Source: Monosporascus cannonballus
Taxonomy: Eukaryota; Ascomycota; Sordariomycetes; Xylariales
Length of the DNA: 64,000 nucleotides
Direction: 5' to 3'
Assembly: GCA_004154925.1 (NCBI GenBank)
Contig: QJNS01000013.1
Span: forward strand, 514,017-578,016
A program made the position numbers and the translations under genes. Positions 1-10,608 of this stretch are shown one piece after another (the stretch's first letter is position 1; each line of letters begins with the position of its first letter). The notes below the pieces were generated by a model, which had not been told where the DNA came from, made no database searches, and worked only from the letters and a program-made list of their open reading frames with translations.

Positions 1-1371
1 GCGGCGCAGGTCATAGACCTCGGCCTCGAGGTCGCGGATCTTCTTGCTCATGCGCGCTCGCTCCTCGTCCTCGAGCTCGTCGACGCCGTCGTCGTCACCC
101 CCGCCCTCGGCCGCGTCCTTCTTGCGGAGGCGCGCGTTCTCGGCCTCGAGCCCCTCGACGGCCGACCTGGCCTCCCGCGCCTCCTGCTCCGCCCGGTCCT
201 TCTCCTTCCGCAGGGTCTGCATGCGGCTGTCGTGCTCCTTGTGCAGCGTTCCCAGCGCCGCGACCTTCTTGTCCAGGGCCTCGACCTTCTTCTCCAGCTC
301 CGCCTTCTCGGCACGCAGGCCTTCTGCCTCCTGCTCCAGGGTGCGTGCTTTCGTCTCGGCGCTCGTGCGCGCGCCGCCCTCCTTGACCGCCCGCTCCGTG
401 GTGCGCTCCAGGTTGCGCTTCAGGTCGCCGAGCTCGCGTTGTGCTTTCATGGCAGCTTGTTCGGCACGCGCTAGTTTCTCTTCCAAGGCCACGATCTGCT
501 CTTTATCCGTGCCCCCTGCCGACGCTTGTCTTTCGGCCTGAGCACGTAGGCGCGAGATCTCTAGTTCCATAGTCTCGATCGTAGCTGATTTCGAAGCAAG
601 TTGCGCGTGTAACTCTCCCGCTAGTGGTGAACTCTGGGAAACCGACGCTGAAGGGCCATGGCGTCTGGAAGCGGCTGACTGGAGTTGTGCGTTCTGGCGC
701 TGCAAGGCTGCCAGTTCGGATTTCTGTAAGCCGTGCGTTAGTAGCAGAAGACGTAGAATACGGAGAGTTGGCCCTGCATACCAGCTTCTCCACCTCGCTA
801 TCCGATCCACTGTCTTTCTTGCCATCTATATCGGCCTCTCGTAACTCGGCAAGTTCTTCCTCGGCCTTCATCCATCGTTTCTCAGCATCAGCCGCCTCTT
901 TCGCAAGCCGCTTGTTTTCATTCTCCAAATCCTCGATGCGCGCCACCTGCTTGCGGTAGATCGCGGGCGCCGTCTCGCCCTCGGAGTTAAGCGCGAACCC
1001 AGTTGGTGAGATTGTGCCCTGTCGGAAGGACGAGGAACGGAGTTTCGACTGCAGCGACAGCGACGGCGGGGATGTTTGGGTAGGCGATAGCGGGTTCTCT
1101 GCCGGCTCCTCGACAGCCTTGCCCTCTTCTTCTTCTTCAGGCGCTGGTGCGGGCTCCTCCGCGGCGCCTGCGCTTGCCGTTTCCGTCTGCTCTTCCTCGG
1201 TTTCCTTCTTGATCTCCTTCTTTGCAGCTGGGCCGGCCTTCTTGTTCTTCTTCTTCAATTGCTCGGCCTGGGATGGACGTTAGCTTTCAGTTGCGACAGC
1301 AAGTAGGTTGCGCGCACCCTCTTCTTGACTGCTGCGAGCTTCTCGGCCTTGGCTTTCTCTTCGTCGGCCAT
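1..1371 (-). CDS. Golgin-like coiled-coil protein, 3'-partial
   Basis: The gene runs off the left edge, so its C-terminus is missing. Exons are 1318-1371, 782-1267 and <1-723; the introns (1268-1317 and 724-781) have GT..AG ends and the second has a CTAAC branch site. The ATG at 1369-1371 opens an 18-residue first exon starting MADEEKAKAEKLAAVKKR. The visible product (about 421 residues) has a Lys/Glu/Ala-rich head, a Pro/Glu/Ser-rich linker, and then almost continuous heptad-like coiled coil from about residue 120 onward. It resembles conserved fungal proteins often named 'M protein repeat protein', which look like golgin or vesicle-tethering proteins. That function is inferred from architecture only. 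The start is head-to-head with the HAD hydrolase gene, so the two may share a promoter region. GC content rises strongly toward the distal part. Confidence 0.8.
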
Positions 1372-1897
1372 TGCGCGTCCTATAATGTTATAGAAGGAAG
1401 TAGGATACTGAGCGGCCAAGAACAGGTACCGGACTGCTGTTTGCCGATAATGGCCTGGGAAAGAATTCCGGAAGACCTCACCAAGCTCAGGCTACGTGGG
1501 TTAAGGTCAGATTGTGGGTTGGGGAGGGTGGGCAGTTTGTCCAGAAATCGTTAGCGATCTTCAGGTACCTAATGAATGAACTCTGCCCTATTGTGGTACC
1601 TTCCTCCAACGTTAGGTTAGAAGTTACATACAGGTTACCCACGAAGGGGCCCAGGCTACTGACAGTAGCGCGACAGGCATGTTGGGTCGGGATATTGGGT
1701 ACCACAACGCTGAAGACAAATCAATTGTGGATAAATGTACTATAGTTGTAGCCAGACCCTACAGAGGTACAATCTCAGTCACCCGAGTTCCATGGAAACA
1801 TCACGACTCCGCCTTTAATTTTCCTTACTTCAGGTCCGGTTATTAAGATTATCGATAGTCGAGCATTCCCATCGATGCACTAAAATTCCAAGATTTG
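1372..1897. other. Divergent intergenic region (shared promoter space)
   Basis: About 0.5 kb lies between the start codons of the coiled-coil protein gene (minus) and the HAD hydrolase gene (plus). It must hold both promoters. I see one AGGTACCTA palindrome (1563-1571), which recurs in other spacers of this window, but no convincing TATA box and no coding sequence. Confidence 0.5.
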
Positions 1898-3107
1898 ATG
1901 CGCTGGCTCCTGTCTATCATGACCAGAGCTACTCCAAGGAGGTTTGCTCCCTTAAGGGAGTCATCTCAAGGACAGGATGGCGGTTGGCCTAAGCTACAAG
2001 GAATAGTATTTGACGTGGATGGGACGCTCTGGTAAGTTATAAAAGCCGTTTCTTTATCCTTATGACGCCGAGGTAGTCTTGGGGGCAATGGGCCTCCTGC
2101 GGGTTGATTCCCTCGATGTCGCTTAGCCTCAGTTGCTCTCCTCAGGGGGTCAAGGAGGGGGAGGGGCGGGGAAAATGGGGATAGCATCTATCCGCCCTTA
2201 CAAGTGGGTCGTAGTCGCTCCCTACAAAGATGCCCGCACGTAGTACGCACCATGCACACCACGTACGCCCTCTACTCACGCTCGGGGCGCACGCAGTGAA
2301 CCGCAAAACCGCATGTTCGGGGAGATGCGGGCGGCGCTGGGCGGGATCCCGAAGAGCACGGACATCCTGGAGCACATCTACGGGCTGCCGACGCCGGAGG
2401 AGCGGGAGGCGGCGTTCGAGGCGGTGCGCGCCGTCGAGCGGCGGGCCATGGCCGCCCAGAGGCCGCAGCCGGGGCTCGCGGAGCTCATGCGCCACCTCGA
2501 CGCCCGGGGCGTCCGCAAGGCCATCTGCACCCGCAACTTCGACGCCCCCGTCGCCCACCTGCTGTCCCGGTTCCTCCCCGGGAGCGCCTTCGACCCCGTC
2601 GTCACCCGCGATTTCCGCCCGCCCAAGCCCCACCCCGCCGGCATCCTGTTCATCGCGCACAGCTGGGGGCTGGCGCGGAGGCTGGACCGGGGCCGGGGTC
2701 CGGGTTCGGGTTTCGACGAAGGTGGGGGTGAAGCCGGGAACGCGGACCAGCAGCAGCAGCGGGATCAGGCGATGAGGACGGAAGAGCTCGTCAAGGCCGC
2801 GCAGCAGGGGACCGAGGCGGAGACGCGGGGCGCGCTGGGGCCGGCCGAGCACGACGGTGACGGGGACGGGAGGGGAGAGCAAGTCGAGGAGGTCGGCGAC
2901 GCGAGCGCGCTCATCATGGTGGGCGACTCGCTGGACGACATGACGGCCGGGAGGCGGGCGGGCGCCGCCACCGTCCTGCTCGTCAACGACGAGAACCGGC
3001 ACCTGGCCGAGCACCCGGACACGGACCTGGTCATCAGCCGGCTGGACGAGCTGATCGGCGTCCTGGAGGAGGGGTTCGTCGGGAGGGATATTACGGAGTC
3101 GACGTAG
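1898..3107 (+). CDS. HAD superfamily hydrolase (subfamily IA-like)
   Basis: Exons are 1898-2031 and 2297-3107, giving 314 residues. The junction joins GTL to CEPQN and restores the usual fungal sequence around the first HAD motif. Motif I is DVDGT (nucleophile Asp39, acid/base Asp41). Motif II lies in ICTRN, motif III is the Lys of PKPHP, and motif IV is GDSLDD. This family transfers phosphoryl groups through an aspartyl-phosphate; the substrate cannot be told from sequence. The 265-bp intron is long for this window. Between motifs III and IV is a Gly/Gln/Glu-rich insert of about 75 residues with a short Gln run, which I do not associate with the family; it may be a real low-complexity loop or an unrecognised intron. 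The second exon is very GC-rich compared with the first. Confidence 0.85.
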
Positions 3108-3709
3108 GTCAAGCGGAGGAGGGCTGGGATCCGCACACTACGGCGGCTACTTGCTCGTGAGGTTGGCGTTAGTAGGGATTATGTTGGGGCTCTCTTGTCC
3201 GTGGCATATAGAGGTGGGGGTCGGGCACGCGGATGGCGAGTCGGAAGGCTTGATTATGCATTCACGCAATCACGATAGAGTGGAATGCCGGGTTCACGTA
3301 ACACGACGTCATGGAATATCTCGATGAGATGGCTGCTGGACCGTGATATTATTTAACCGAACCTTATGCGAGATGTTTTCCCCCACCACCATCATGTACA
3401 TGAAGTAGACATCATAACCTTCCGTTGCGTGCTAGAGATCCCTCCTAGATCAACATGCCGCTTTCGTCCCAAAATAGCCGCGATGGCATTCGTGATGCAC
3501 GGCTCTTCCCAGCTATCCCTTGGGTATGACAAGGGAGAAGCTGAAGGACCTAGAGTGACCTACGCCAAGCAATGCAAATGTCGGTGGGTCCATGGTCTGC
3601 TTCTAGCATACATAGACAGAAGGCGTGCTCTCTCAAGTCATCAAGGCTAGTTGGCGGGGATATCAGAGCAGAGTTTAGTGGCACCACGTGTGAACGCCCC
3701 CCCGAAAGT
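3108..3709. other. Convergent intergenic region
   Basis: This stretch separates the stop codons of the HAD hydrolase (plus) and the MAPKK (minus), so it holds both 3' ends. No conserved protein, RNA gene or repeat is recognisable in it. Confidence 0.5.
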
Positions 3710-5475
3710 TCATCGAGCTGGTGGGTATCCCATACCCCCATAGCTTCCATTCGTGGATGGCATGAATGCCTGTCGCCGGTTTTCCCTACGCGCCTCATCA
3801 GGTGTCGACTTGCTCGGCGGAGGTGGAGGCAACGGTCCTCCCGGAGGAGCAGGCCGGACTGGTAAGGTGAACGTCGCTGTAGAGCTGCTAGACGGACGCG
3901 AAAGATCAGGCGTAACAGAAGCTTTCGGAACGGCCCCTGCCGTGGCCGATCTTTGACCCATTCCTGGATGCGCGCTTGACCCGGTGCCGCGCCCCATGCT
4001 CCCATGGCCGCTACCATGACCACCATTGCGCGTGGGTGAGCGGTTCTGAACACGTGTGTGATGATCCCGAGGAGAAGAAATTGCGCCTCCGATGAGAATT
4101 TCGCCGGAGGTGGGCGTGTAGGCGGGATTGCCGTCGTTCAAGTAACTCGGAGAATCGCTAGGTCTCAGAAACTCTTGAGTCGACGGGGAGAGTTGTGGCG
4201 CCAAGTGTGATTTGCGGTTGTCCCTTTCCATGAGCCCAACTGCCCATGCCCTAAGGTCGACGGGCGTTCGCTTTGCTGCTTGCACGAACGCATCGTGATC
4301 CTGGTACGGTTAGCGGTGCGCTTCCGCATAAAGAGTCAGCATGCTAGGTGCTTACATAGAGTTCTTGGGGAGTTGGCCGCTCATCGGGGACCTTTGATAA
4401 ACACTTCTGGATCATGTCGTCCAAGATGGACGGGAAAGCATCACTCTTGGGTAACTTTGGCGCAGGTTCATGCACAATCTGCTGCAGCAGGTCAAGGATA
4501 CCGGCCGGCGCACCATCGCCATCGGACAGCTGTTCGCTCGCGGCAAAAGGGAACTTGCCAATAGCCAGCTCCATTATCGTCAGACCGAAACTCCAGACAT
4601 CCGACTTCACCGTATACTTCTCGCCCTGGATACGTTCCGGCGCCATGTACGTCGATGTACCGACGAAAGTGTCGGCGATGGAGTTGACGAGTTCTCCCGA
4701 CACGCCGAAATCGCAGAGCTTGATGTGTCCTTTCGAGTTGGTGAGGATATTTGAGGGTTTAATATCGCGATGCATTATGTGCAGTTTCGAGTACAGGTAG
4801 GTGAGACCGCCTAGGGTGGCTTCCGCAATTTTGCCCAACACGTCGACCCGAATAGGACCGAAGACTCGGGAGACTCTGTCAAGCGATCTGTAGGCACCCT
4901 GTTAGATCTGCATTGTTGCCCATGGCTCCGTCACTCACCCAACGTCCATGTATTCCATACACATTATCACGTCGTTATGCTCGTTCAAGAAAGCGCCATA
5001 GAACTTGACGATGTAGTCGGAATGACAGCCGTGCATGATTTGAAGTTCGCGCACAATGCGCCTCCGCAGCTCCTTTTTAGCTTCGACGTGTATGACCTGT
5101 CCGAGCGGTATTAATGTCTCGTTCTTCCAGAAGGATTGCCCACCGGCTCATGGAGAAATAAACGGAGTCGCCTACCTTCCGCGCCATGATGGTGCCCGTA
5201 GGCAAGTGCTTCACTTTGCTGACGGTTCCTCCATTTCCCGCGCCCAGGTCCTTTATGATCTCGATGTCTTCCTGCCTGAGGTCTAGGTTGAACTCTATTC
5301 CAATCTCTAGTTGCCCCTCTTGCCCAGCCTCTTCAGCTCGCGAGCCCCCATGACCCCAGCCGGGCTTCTGATCATTGTTATTGCTCGATGAGGAAGACTT
5401 GGGCGCGGCAGGGGTAAGAGCGAGACCCTTCACATTCTTGCGCTTCATAGAGCGCGGGGCGAACGAATCGGACAT
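3710..5475 (-). CDS. STE7: Ste7-type MAP kinase kinase, with a +1 frame break
   Basis: Exons are 5176-5475, 4939-5096, 4356-4888 and 3710-4300, all with canonical splice sites. The start MSDSFAPRSMK matches the conserved N-terminus of filamentous-fungal Ste7 proteins. The kinase domain shows the Gly-rich loop GAGNGGTV (about residues 78-85), Lys100 (MARK), HRDIKPSN, DFG, the activation segment SIADT and APE. The C-terminal tail is Pro/Ser/Gly-rich. The protein should phosphorylate the Fus3/Kss1-type MAPK of the mating, appressorium and invasive-growth cascade. The summed exons are 1582 nt, one base over a multiple of three. The break is in exon 3: before about 4862 the family sequence reads SLDRVSRVF in one frame, and after 4859 it resumes as GPIRVDVLGK in another, because TTCCGG holds one extra C. 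No alternative splice choice I tried removes it. It could be a base-call error or a real lesion. About 527 residues if repaired. Confidence 0.9.
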
Positions 5476-8400
5476 GATAGGCGATGTCGGTCCTACGTTA
5501 CGTCTAAACTCGCCGGTGCCGGAAGTCGGGAAGCGGCGGGGGTCCTTCGCGATTAGGTGCAATCGATCTGTCCGCTCTTGTTCGAGACCGGATTTGAAAA
5601 TCGGCGGGCAAAATACCAGACGTAAAATGGCCGCTGCCTATTGAGAAGCCACTACGGATTGAAAGGAGGCGAACAATGACATTCCCGTCGTCAGAGGCTC
5701 TGGCGACACTCGAACCACGAATGTATGCCCCTTGCAGAACCCGAAATCCGACGCTCCAAGGTGTAAGCAAATAGGATATCAACCCGTCGGCTATAGATGG
5801 AGATCTAGGGGTGAGAGGCCCTGTGCCTCCTAACTTGCAGCAGCGCTAAGGAGAGGAAAATACAATGGTAAGACGCGGCTGGAGTGAGGCTTTGCTTGGT
5901 ACCGCTGCTGTGATACACCAAGAAAGGGCTTGCTGACAGATGGCTGTATCAAAAAGGTGGTTTGTGACAACCCACACACCATTCGAGGAGGACGACTTTT
6001 GTGAGAGGGGATGGGGGTTCCTGCTGATTTTAGTGACCCTATTTTAATCTACAGGTCCTGAAGAGTTGTAGAAGAAACGGGGTGGGGTCTTGAAAAGCCC
6101 GGGTACCCTGTCGGTCTAAGCTGTTCCTTTGGTTCGGTCGATTTTTATATCAGGGCAGTCTTTTACATCCAAGTTTCTTCATACATACATAGTGCATGAT
6201 ATATTAGGTCCGGTTAAGGTGTCAACGGAATATATACAGAATCGCTGATGAACAATGAATGATGATTGAATGCAGGGAGTTCGAGTTCTCTGTTATTCCT
6301 GATTCCCCACTTGACAAGGTGGATAACGATGGTTGCTGTCTTGGGTATAAGTAAAAGGTACCAGACAAACAGAGCCAACTTGAGCAAATGTGAGGTTGAC
6401 TAGCGGCAGAGGGGTTAAGTGATGCCACTGGATGAGGAATAAGCAGGTGAGAGGTGGGTGAGGTAGGATTGAAAATCCAATATTGCTATATGTAGTAGGC
6501 GACCCACAGGAGTCCAGGGAGGTGTTGCTCCTTACCATCGACTATCCTTCAAACATTTCTGAGGCCGAGTAGATTTCCGATCCATCACTTACGGTAGCTC
6601 TTGGATGGCCAGGTACTCAGTCTATGTAGGTACCTAACTCATAGTTAGATCCGATGGGACGATTTGTGTGAGTTGCGGCAGGCTGAAAAGTATGTAGTTG
6701 CTGTTTTCATGTTTGCCATCTGTGATGTCGCGCTAGACTAGGATGCGCTATATCGACAGAGGAGTCAACCACTTAACGCAATCCGATACGGGGTATCAAA
6801 TATCACAATTGCTTACAAGTGCCGCCTAAACAAGTCGCATATTAGTTAACACTCTCCTGTTGCTACTAAGCGTTTATAGCATCGATATTAGTGGATGCCG
6901 ACCAGTTGACTCCTTTTCTGTTCCAAAGACTTTTCTTCAAGTGTCCTCTAACAACACCAATTTGCTGGACTAACAGAGCGGGGAGGGGGGCCGTGCTGTC
7001 CCTCTCTAACCTAGCGTCTACCCCTTTTAGAGGGCTTGTACAAATAAGGTGAAAGATCGTCCTTTGTGATCAGACAGACATTCGACACCTCGTACCATTA
7101 AACCCACACTTCTACCAGTCGGTTGATACTCTTTTTTTTTTTTTGTAATACCTGCTTCAATACGTAGTTCCAATCACTTAGGTACCTACATACTATCAGA
7201 TGTCCAGTTGGGAGAAAGTAGGCATGGGGCAGTTGCCCAGCTCCATTGCATACACACTGGAGTCCTGCTCATGCCTTAACTGCCAAGGATAGCTGTGTAT
7301 ATCTCCAACTACATATTCACTGGGTGACGATATGGGGTAACACTTGGGCAACCCGGATTTCAATGTTACCTGGGTGGCGACGTGCAAGCTTTGCGACGTG
7401 GGACGTAGTGTTAAAGGCCGGTTTTAAGGTCTGCTATTCTCCTGCGATACCATGGCCTTGCTCGTTTATCTCCTGGCCTTAGGTAACTAACCACCTGGGT
7501 GCCTTATATGTAACCGGGCTTACCTACCTACGCTTAGGTAATGACAAAGAGCAATGTAAAATCCTTAACAAACTTCATAATACGTTTAGCCGGTTTGCAC
7601 TTCCTCATGGCCGCCGTATTCATGGATTCCTCCGAGTTCGCGCGAGACTCAGATGAATTAATCCATCTTGTGCACGCATCTTATGCCGGCTCTGCTGAAC
7701 CGGGCTCATCCCGGTGTATACCGGGCATAAGCCTCCACTTTCCGAGGCGGCAGTCATACCTAGTTCGGCGCTCCGATCGGGCAGTGGATCCGTTTCTTCC
7801 GGAACGCGGCCACATCGGGTCCGAATGAAGCCACCGTCGCGAAATCGCACGTAGGTATAGCGACGCACATCCGGCACTCTCAGGCCTGCTCTAGTCTGCC
7901 TCTAAGGTATGTCGTTTCCGTAAGTGCGACAGGCTTTTCTCCGTTTTCGGAAAGTGTACTTAGTTACGTTGGAGATGCGTGAGCCCAACTACGGTGCACC
8001 TGTACGATATCTGGGACGTGGCATAAGGGGGGGTATATTACCGGGCATGAGGTTCTTCAAGCGACTCAGCCTTGGCTTCCGGACCCTCAAGGGGCTGGGG
8101 CGACTTCCCCTTCCAACTAGCTCTCCCGTGAATGGACGTTCTGTGTGCCTTAATCCGAACTGCGCTAACAAGGTGTGCGAGAGACGGGCCGGGGAGCTAG
8201 AGAAGGCGGATCCCGGGACCCCTGTAACGTCGTTTCTTCGGGGAGCAGAGGTTCAGGTCGTCCAAGGTGCCATTAGCCAGTGCCAGAGGCCATGTCAACG
8301 TGGTGTCTCATTCGCTGATTAGTAATTTCACCCCAACCGCCTGATCAATGTCAACGAGGGACTCTCAGACTACAGGGTGCACGATACGGAACATATTCTT

Positions 8401-10608
8401 TATCCCGGGGGTGGGCTCCATTATATAAGCCTTTACGACTGCTGAGGTAACCTTAGATAAACGTCTACTCAGTTCAAAATTAGAAAATGGGACCAAGCAG
8501 TAACTAGAGTCCGGATTTACCTTTGAAGACTCGTCATCCGCCTAACAAGATGCCGTAGCCCATGACACAGGCACTTCTCATGCGTTATCTGGGGATTGAC
8601 GATCATTTGGACTGGGAGCGAGAATCTTCTTTGTTGCGCAGGATACATGGAAACTCTCATGTGAATATTTGCAGTCTGGAACCATGTTTCTTTTAGCAGG
8701 ATATCTGTCGTCGTGATTATGAATTACATGCTGTTATTGTTTTCGAGCCACATTTGTCAGCTTCCGTTGACCGAAACACACCGGATCGAACCCAGTCAAT
8801 CCGGTCCCCACCTAATACTGGAAGTCAACGGACGGGGATGAAAAGTCTGAACTCGACCATATTTCAATAGCACGCGTTGGAGCAAGCGCGCGTAGCCCCC
8901 CTAGGTTCGCATGACGATACAAGGGCTGTACTTCGTTGATTTTAGCATCCACCCCAGTTGTAGGAACCACCTGGCTCGGGAGCATGGGTTGCTCTGGTAG
9001 GGAGCATTTAACTCCGCGCATGGATTCATGGCCAATGTTGACGGCGACCTGAAGGAGCGCTACAGGGTGTGGAACTGGGACGCTGCACAGTTCCCGGAAC
9101 CTTGTGTGCTCTAAACACAACTTTAGCGTGGATCTCATGGCCAGAATATATACCTCGGGTGATCTGGAGCTGGGCCGGAATTAGGTGTAGGATATAACCA
9201 TACGCGGCCAACAAGGCCATTATAGATCTTGCAAAGTTCGTGTATCCTCCTCCCGGGTAACATGACAAACGTGTCCAGGGAGCGTAACGGAGTCCATAAT
9301 TTCAGGGACAGTTCAGCCGCCAGACTACCAGTCACTTCGCGAGTCTATCCTCTCGGCGCCTGCTCATGCCAGGTGGAAGGCACCGAGAAATGGAGGGACA
9401 TTGTATAATATACGGCACACATTGTCTCCAGCATTTGTAAAGACTAAAGGCAGTCTCTGACTTCCTCTCTTAATAGTTGGTGAATTCGGAGCCTCCGAAT
9501 CTTGATCGGTCCCGATAGACGGAATAATAGAACAGAACAATAGAATCAACGCTTAAGGCTACTAAGTCGAATACGTCCTCTCCCCTCAGAAATCGCTCTC
9601 GCCACAAGCCCAAATTAATTCTCTAGAGGTTTTCCCCATGAAGCTCTTCGCTCTTGCTACCCCGAGTTGCCTCCCTTTGATGACCTCTATGAAGCTCCTT
9701 TCCTTTGGCCTCCTGTCTCTTGCATTCCTAGCCCTTGCTCTGCTCTCTCCAAGTCTCTCTCACCCCTTTTCCCATTCAGCAGTCCATGTCGGTATCCACG
9801 TTCTCAGAGCAGTGATATATCGATTATTAGAACTTGATCCTAGAACTGTGGGCAATCTCATGCGCCCCAGTTCTGATTGCATGGTCTATTTCGGTCCACC
9901 CCCATAGCACAACCTGATCTTGTCCGGCCTTTTCTTGTTCGGTAACCTCAATGATCCCCACATTTCCCGAATGAGAAACCCCCGTCTCCCATTTACGTGG
10001 TATATGAACTTTTTGAGATGGTGATAGAGTGCCTTAATCTGTTCCGCCGCACTTACCGAAGGTACGTTTTCTGTGGCTTATATTAGTACGTGCTATGCAT
10101 GTGGGGTGCGGATGTGGCGTAAGTACCTAGAGTACCTAGGTACACACTTCTCCAGCTAGTTAGCGGTATTTGGCGCAGTTGCCAAGACTGCTCGTATGTA
10201 CCCACTAGGTAAGTACAAAGGTAATTCGAAGGTCGCGCAAGGCTGATGGCCTGCTGGGCAACGCGATACAATTTTCTAGGCCATCCATTTCGTTGCTCTA
10301 AACTTGAGCTGAAGGTGTGGACGGGAGCACCAAGCACTGTTTCCATCACCCATTTTCTCTCCCTTATGTTCACCGCACTCGTATGTTCGAGTCATTCCAC
10401 CAACCAGTCCAGCAAACCTTATAAGCCGCTAATACTACTTGACCCTTATTATTTACCTTCTCGATAAATTTCATTTTCCTTTCCTGCAAGAACATTGCCT
10501 TGCTCCCTATTCGATCATCGACCCTAGCCTGCCTTCTCCCAGCGAATCACGCAACGACATCTGCACCTAATTTTCACTTTCTGATTCCGCATCATACGAA
10601 CCGCCACA
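5476..10608. other. Long divergent intergenic region
   Basis: About 5.1 kb separates the MAPKK gene (minus) from SPT6 (plus). Its ends must hold both promoters. The interior carries only short, unconvincing reading frames. Visible structures are a T run near 7131-7145 and repeated TAGGTACCTA-type palindromes (6627-6636, 7179-7188, 10120-10143). No transposase, reverse transcriptase, tRNA or rRNA is recognisable. One short reading frame at 9638 is listed separately. Confidence 0.5.
9638..9907 (+). CDS. Doubtful small ORF with signal-peptide-like start
   Basis: An 89-codon frame opens with an ATG in the context CCCCATGAAG. An internal Met at codon 18 is followed by a Leu/Ala-rich hydrophobic stretch of about 20 residues that would fit a secretion signal (LLSFGLLSLAFLALALL). 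The rest is short, has no recognisable domain and only one Cys beyond codon 11, so it does not look like a typical effector. It lies in a 5-kb spacer about 0.7 kb upstream of SPT6 and could equally be a chance frame or part of a longer transcript. I do not recognise it. Confidence 0.18.
   Translation: MKLFALATPSCLPLMTSMKLLSFGLLSLAFLALALLSPSLSHPFSHSAVHVGIHVLRAVIYRLLELDPRTVGNLMRPSSDCMVYFGPPP

Noticed and set aside
44..541. 165-codon plus-strand frame
   Set aside because: Ser/Ala/Arg-rich shadow of the coiled-coil gene on the minus strand, which continues from a well-defined start and splice pattern.
2142..3014. 290-codon minus-strand frame
   Set aside because: It lies antisense to the GC-rich HAD exon, which has all catalytic motifs in order. 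The antisense translation is Pro/Arg/Leu-rich with no domain.
8775..8850. tRNA-like sequence with GGTTCGATCC on the minus strand
   Set aside because: The B-box word is present, but the T stem does not pair and no acceptor stem or A box fits around it.
5476..10608. Transposon in the large left spacer
   Set aside because: I looked for reverse transcriptase, integrase and DDE transposase motifs and for long terminal or inverted repeats and saw none. A computed self-alignment could still show a degraded element.
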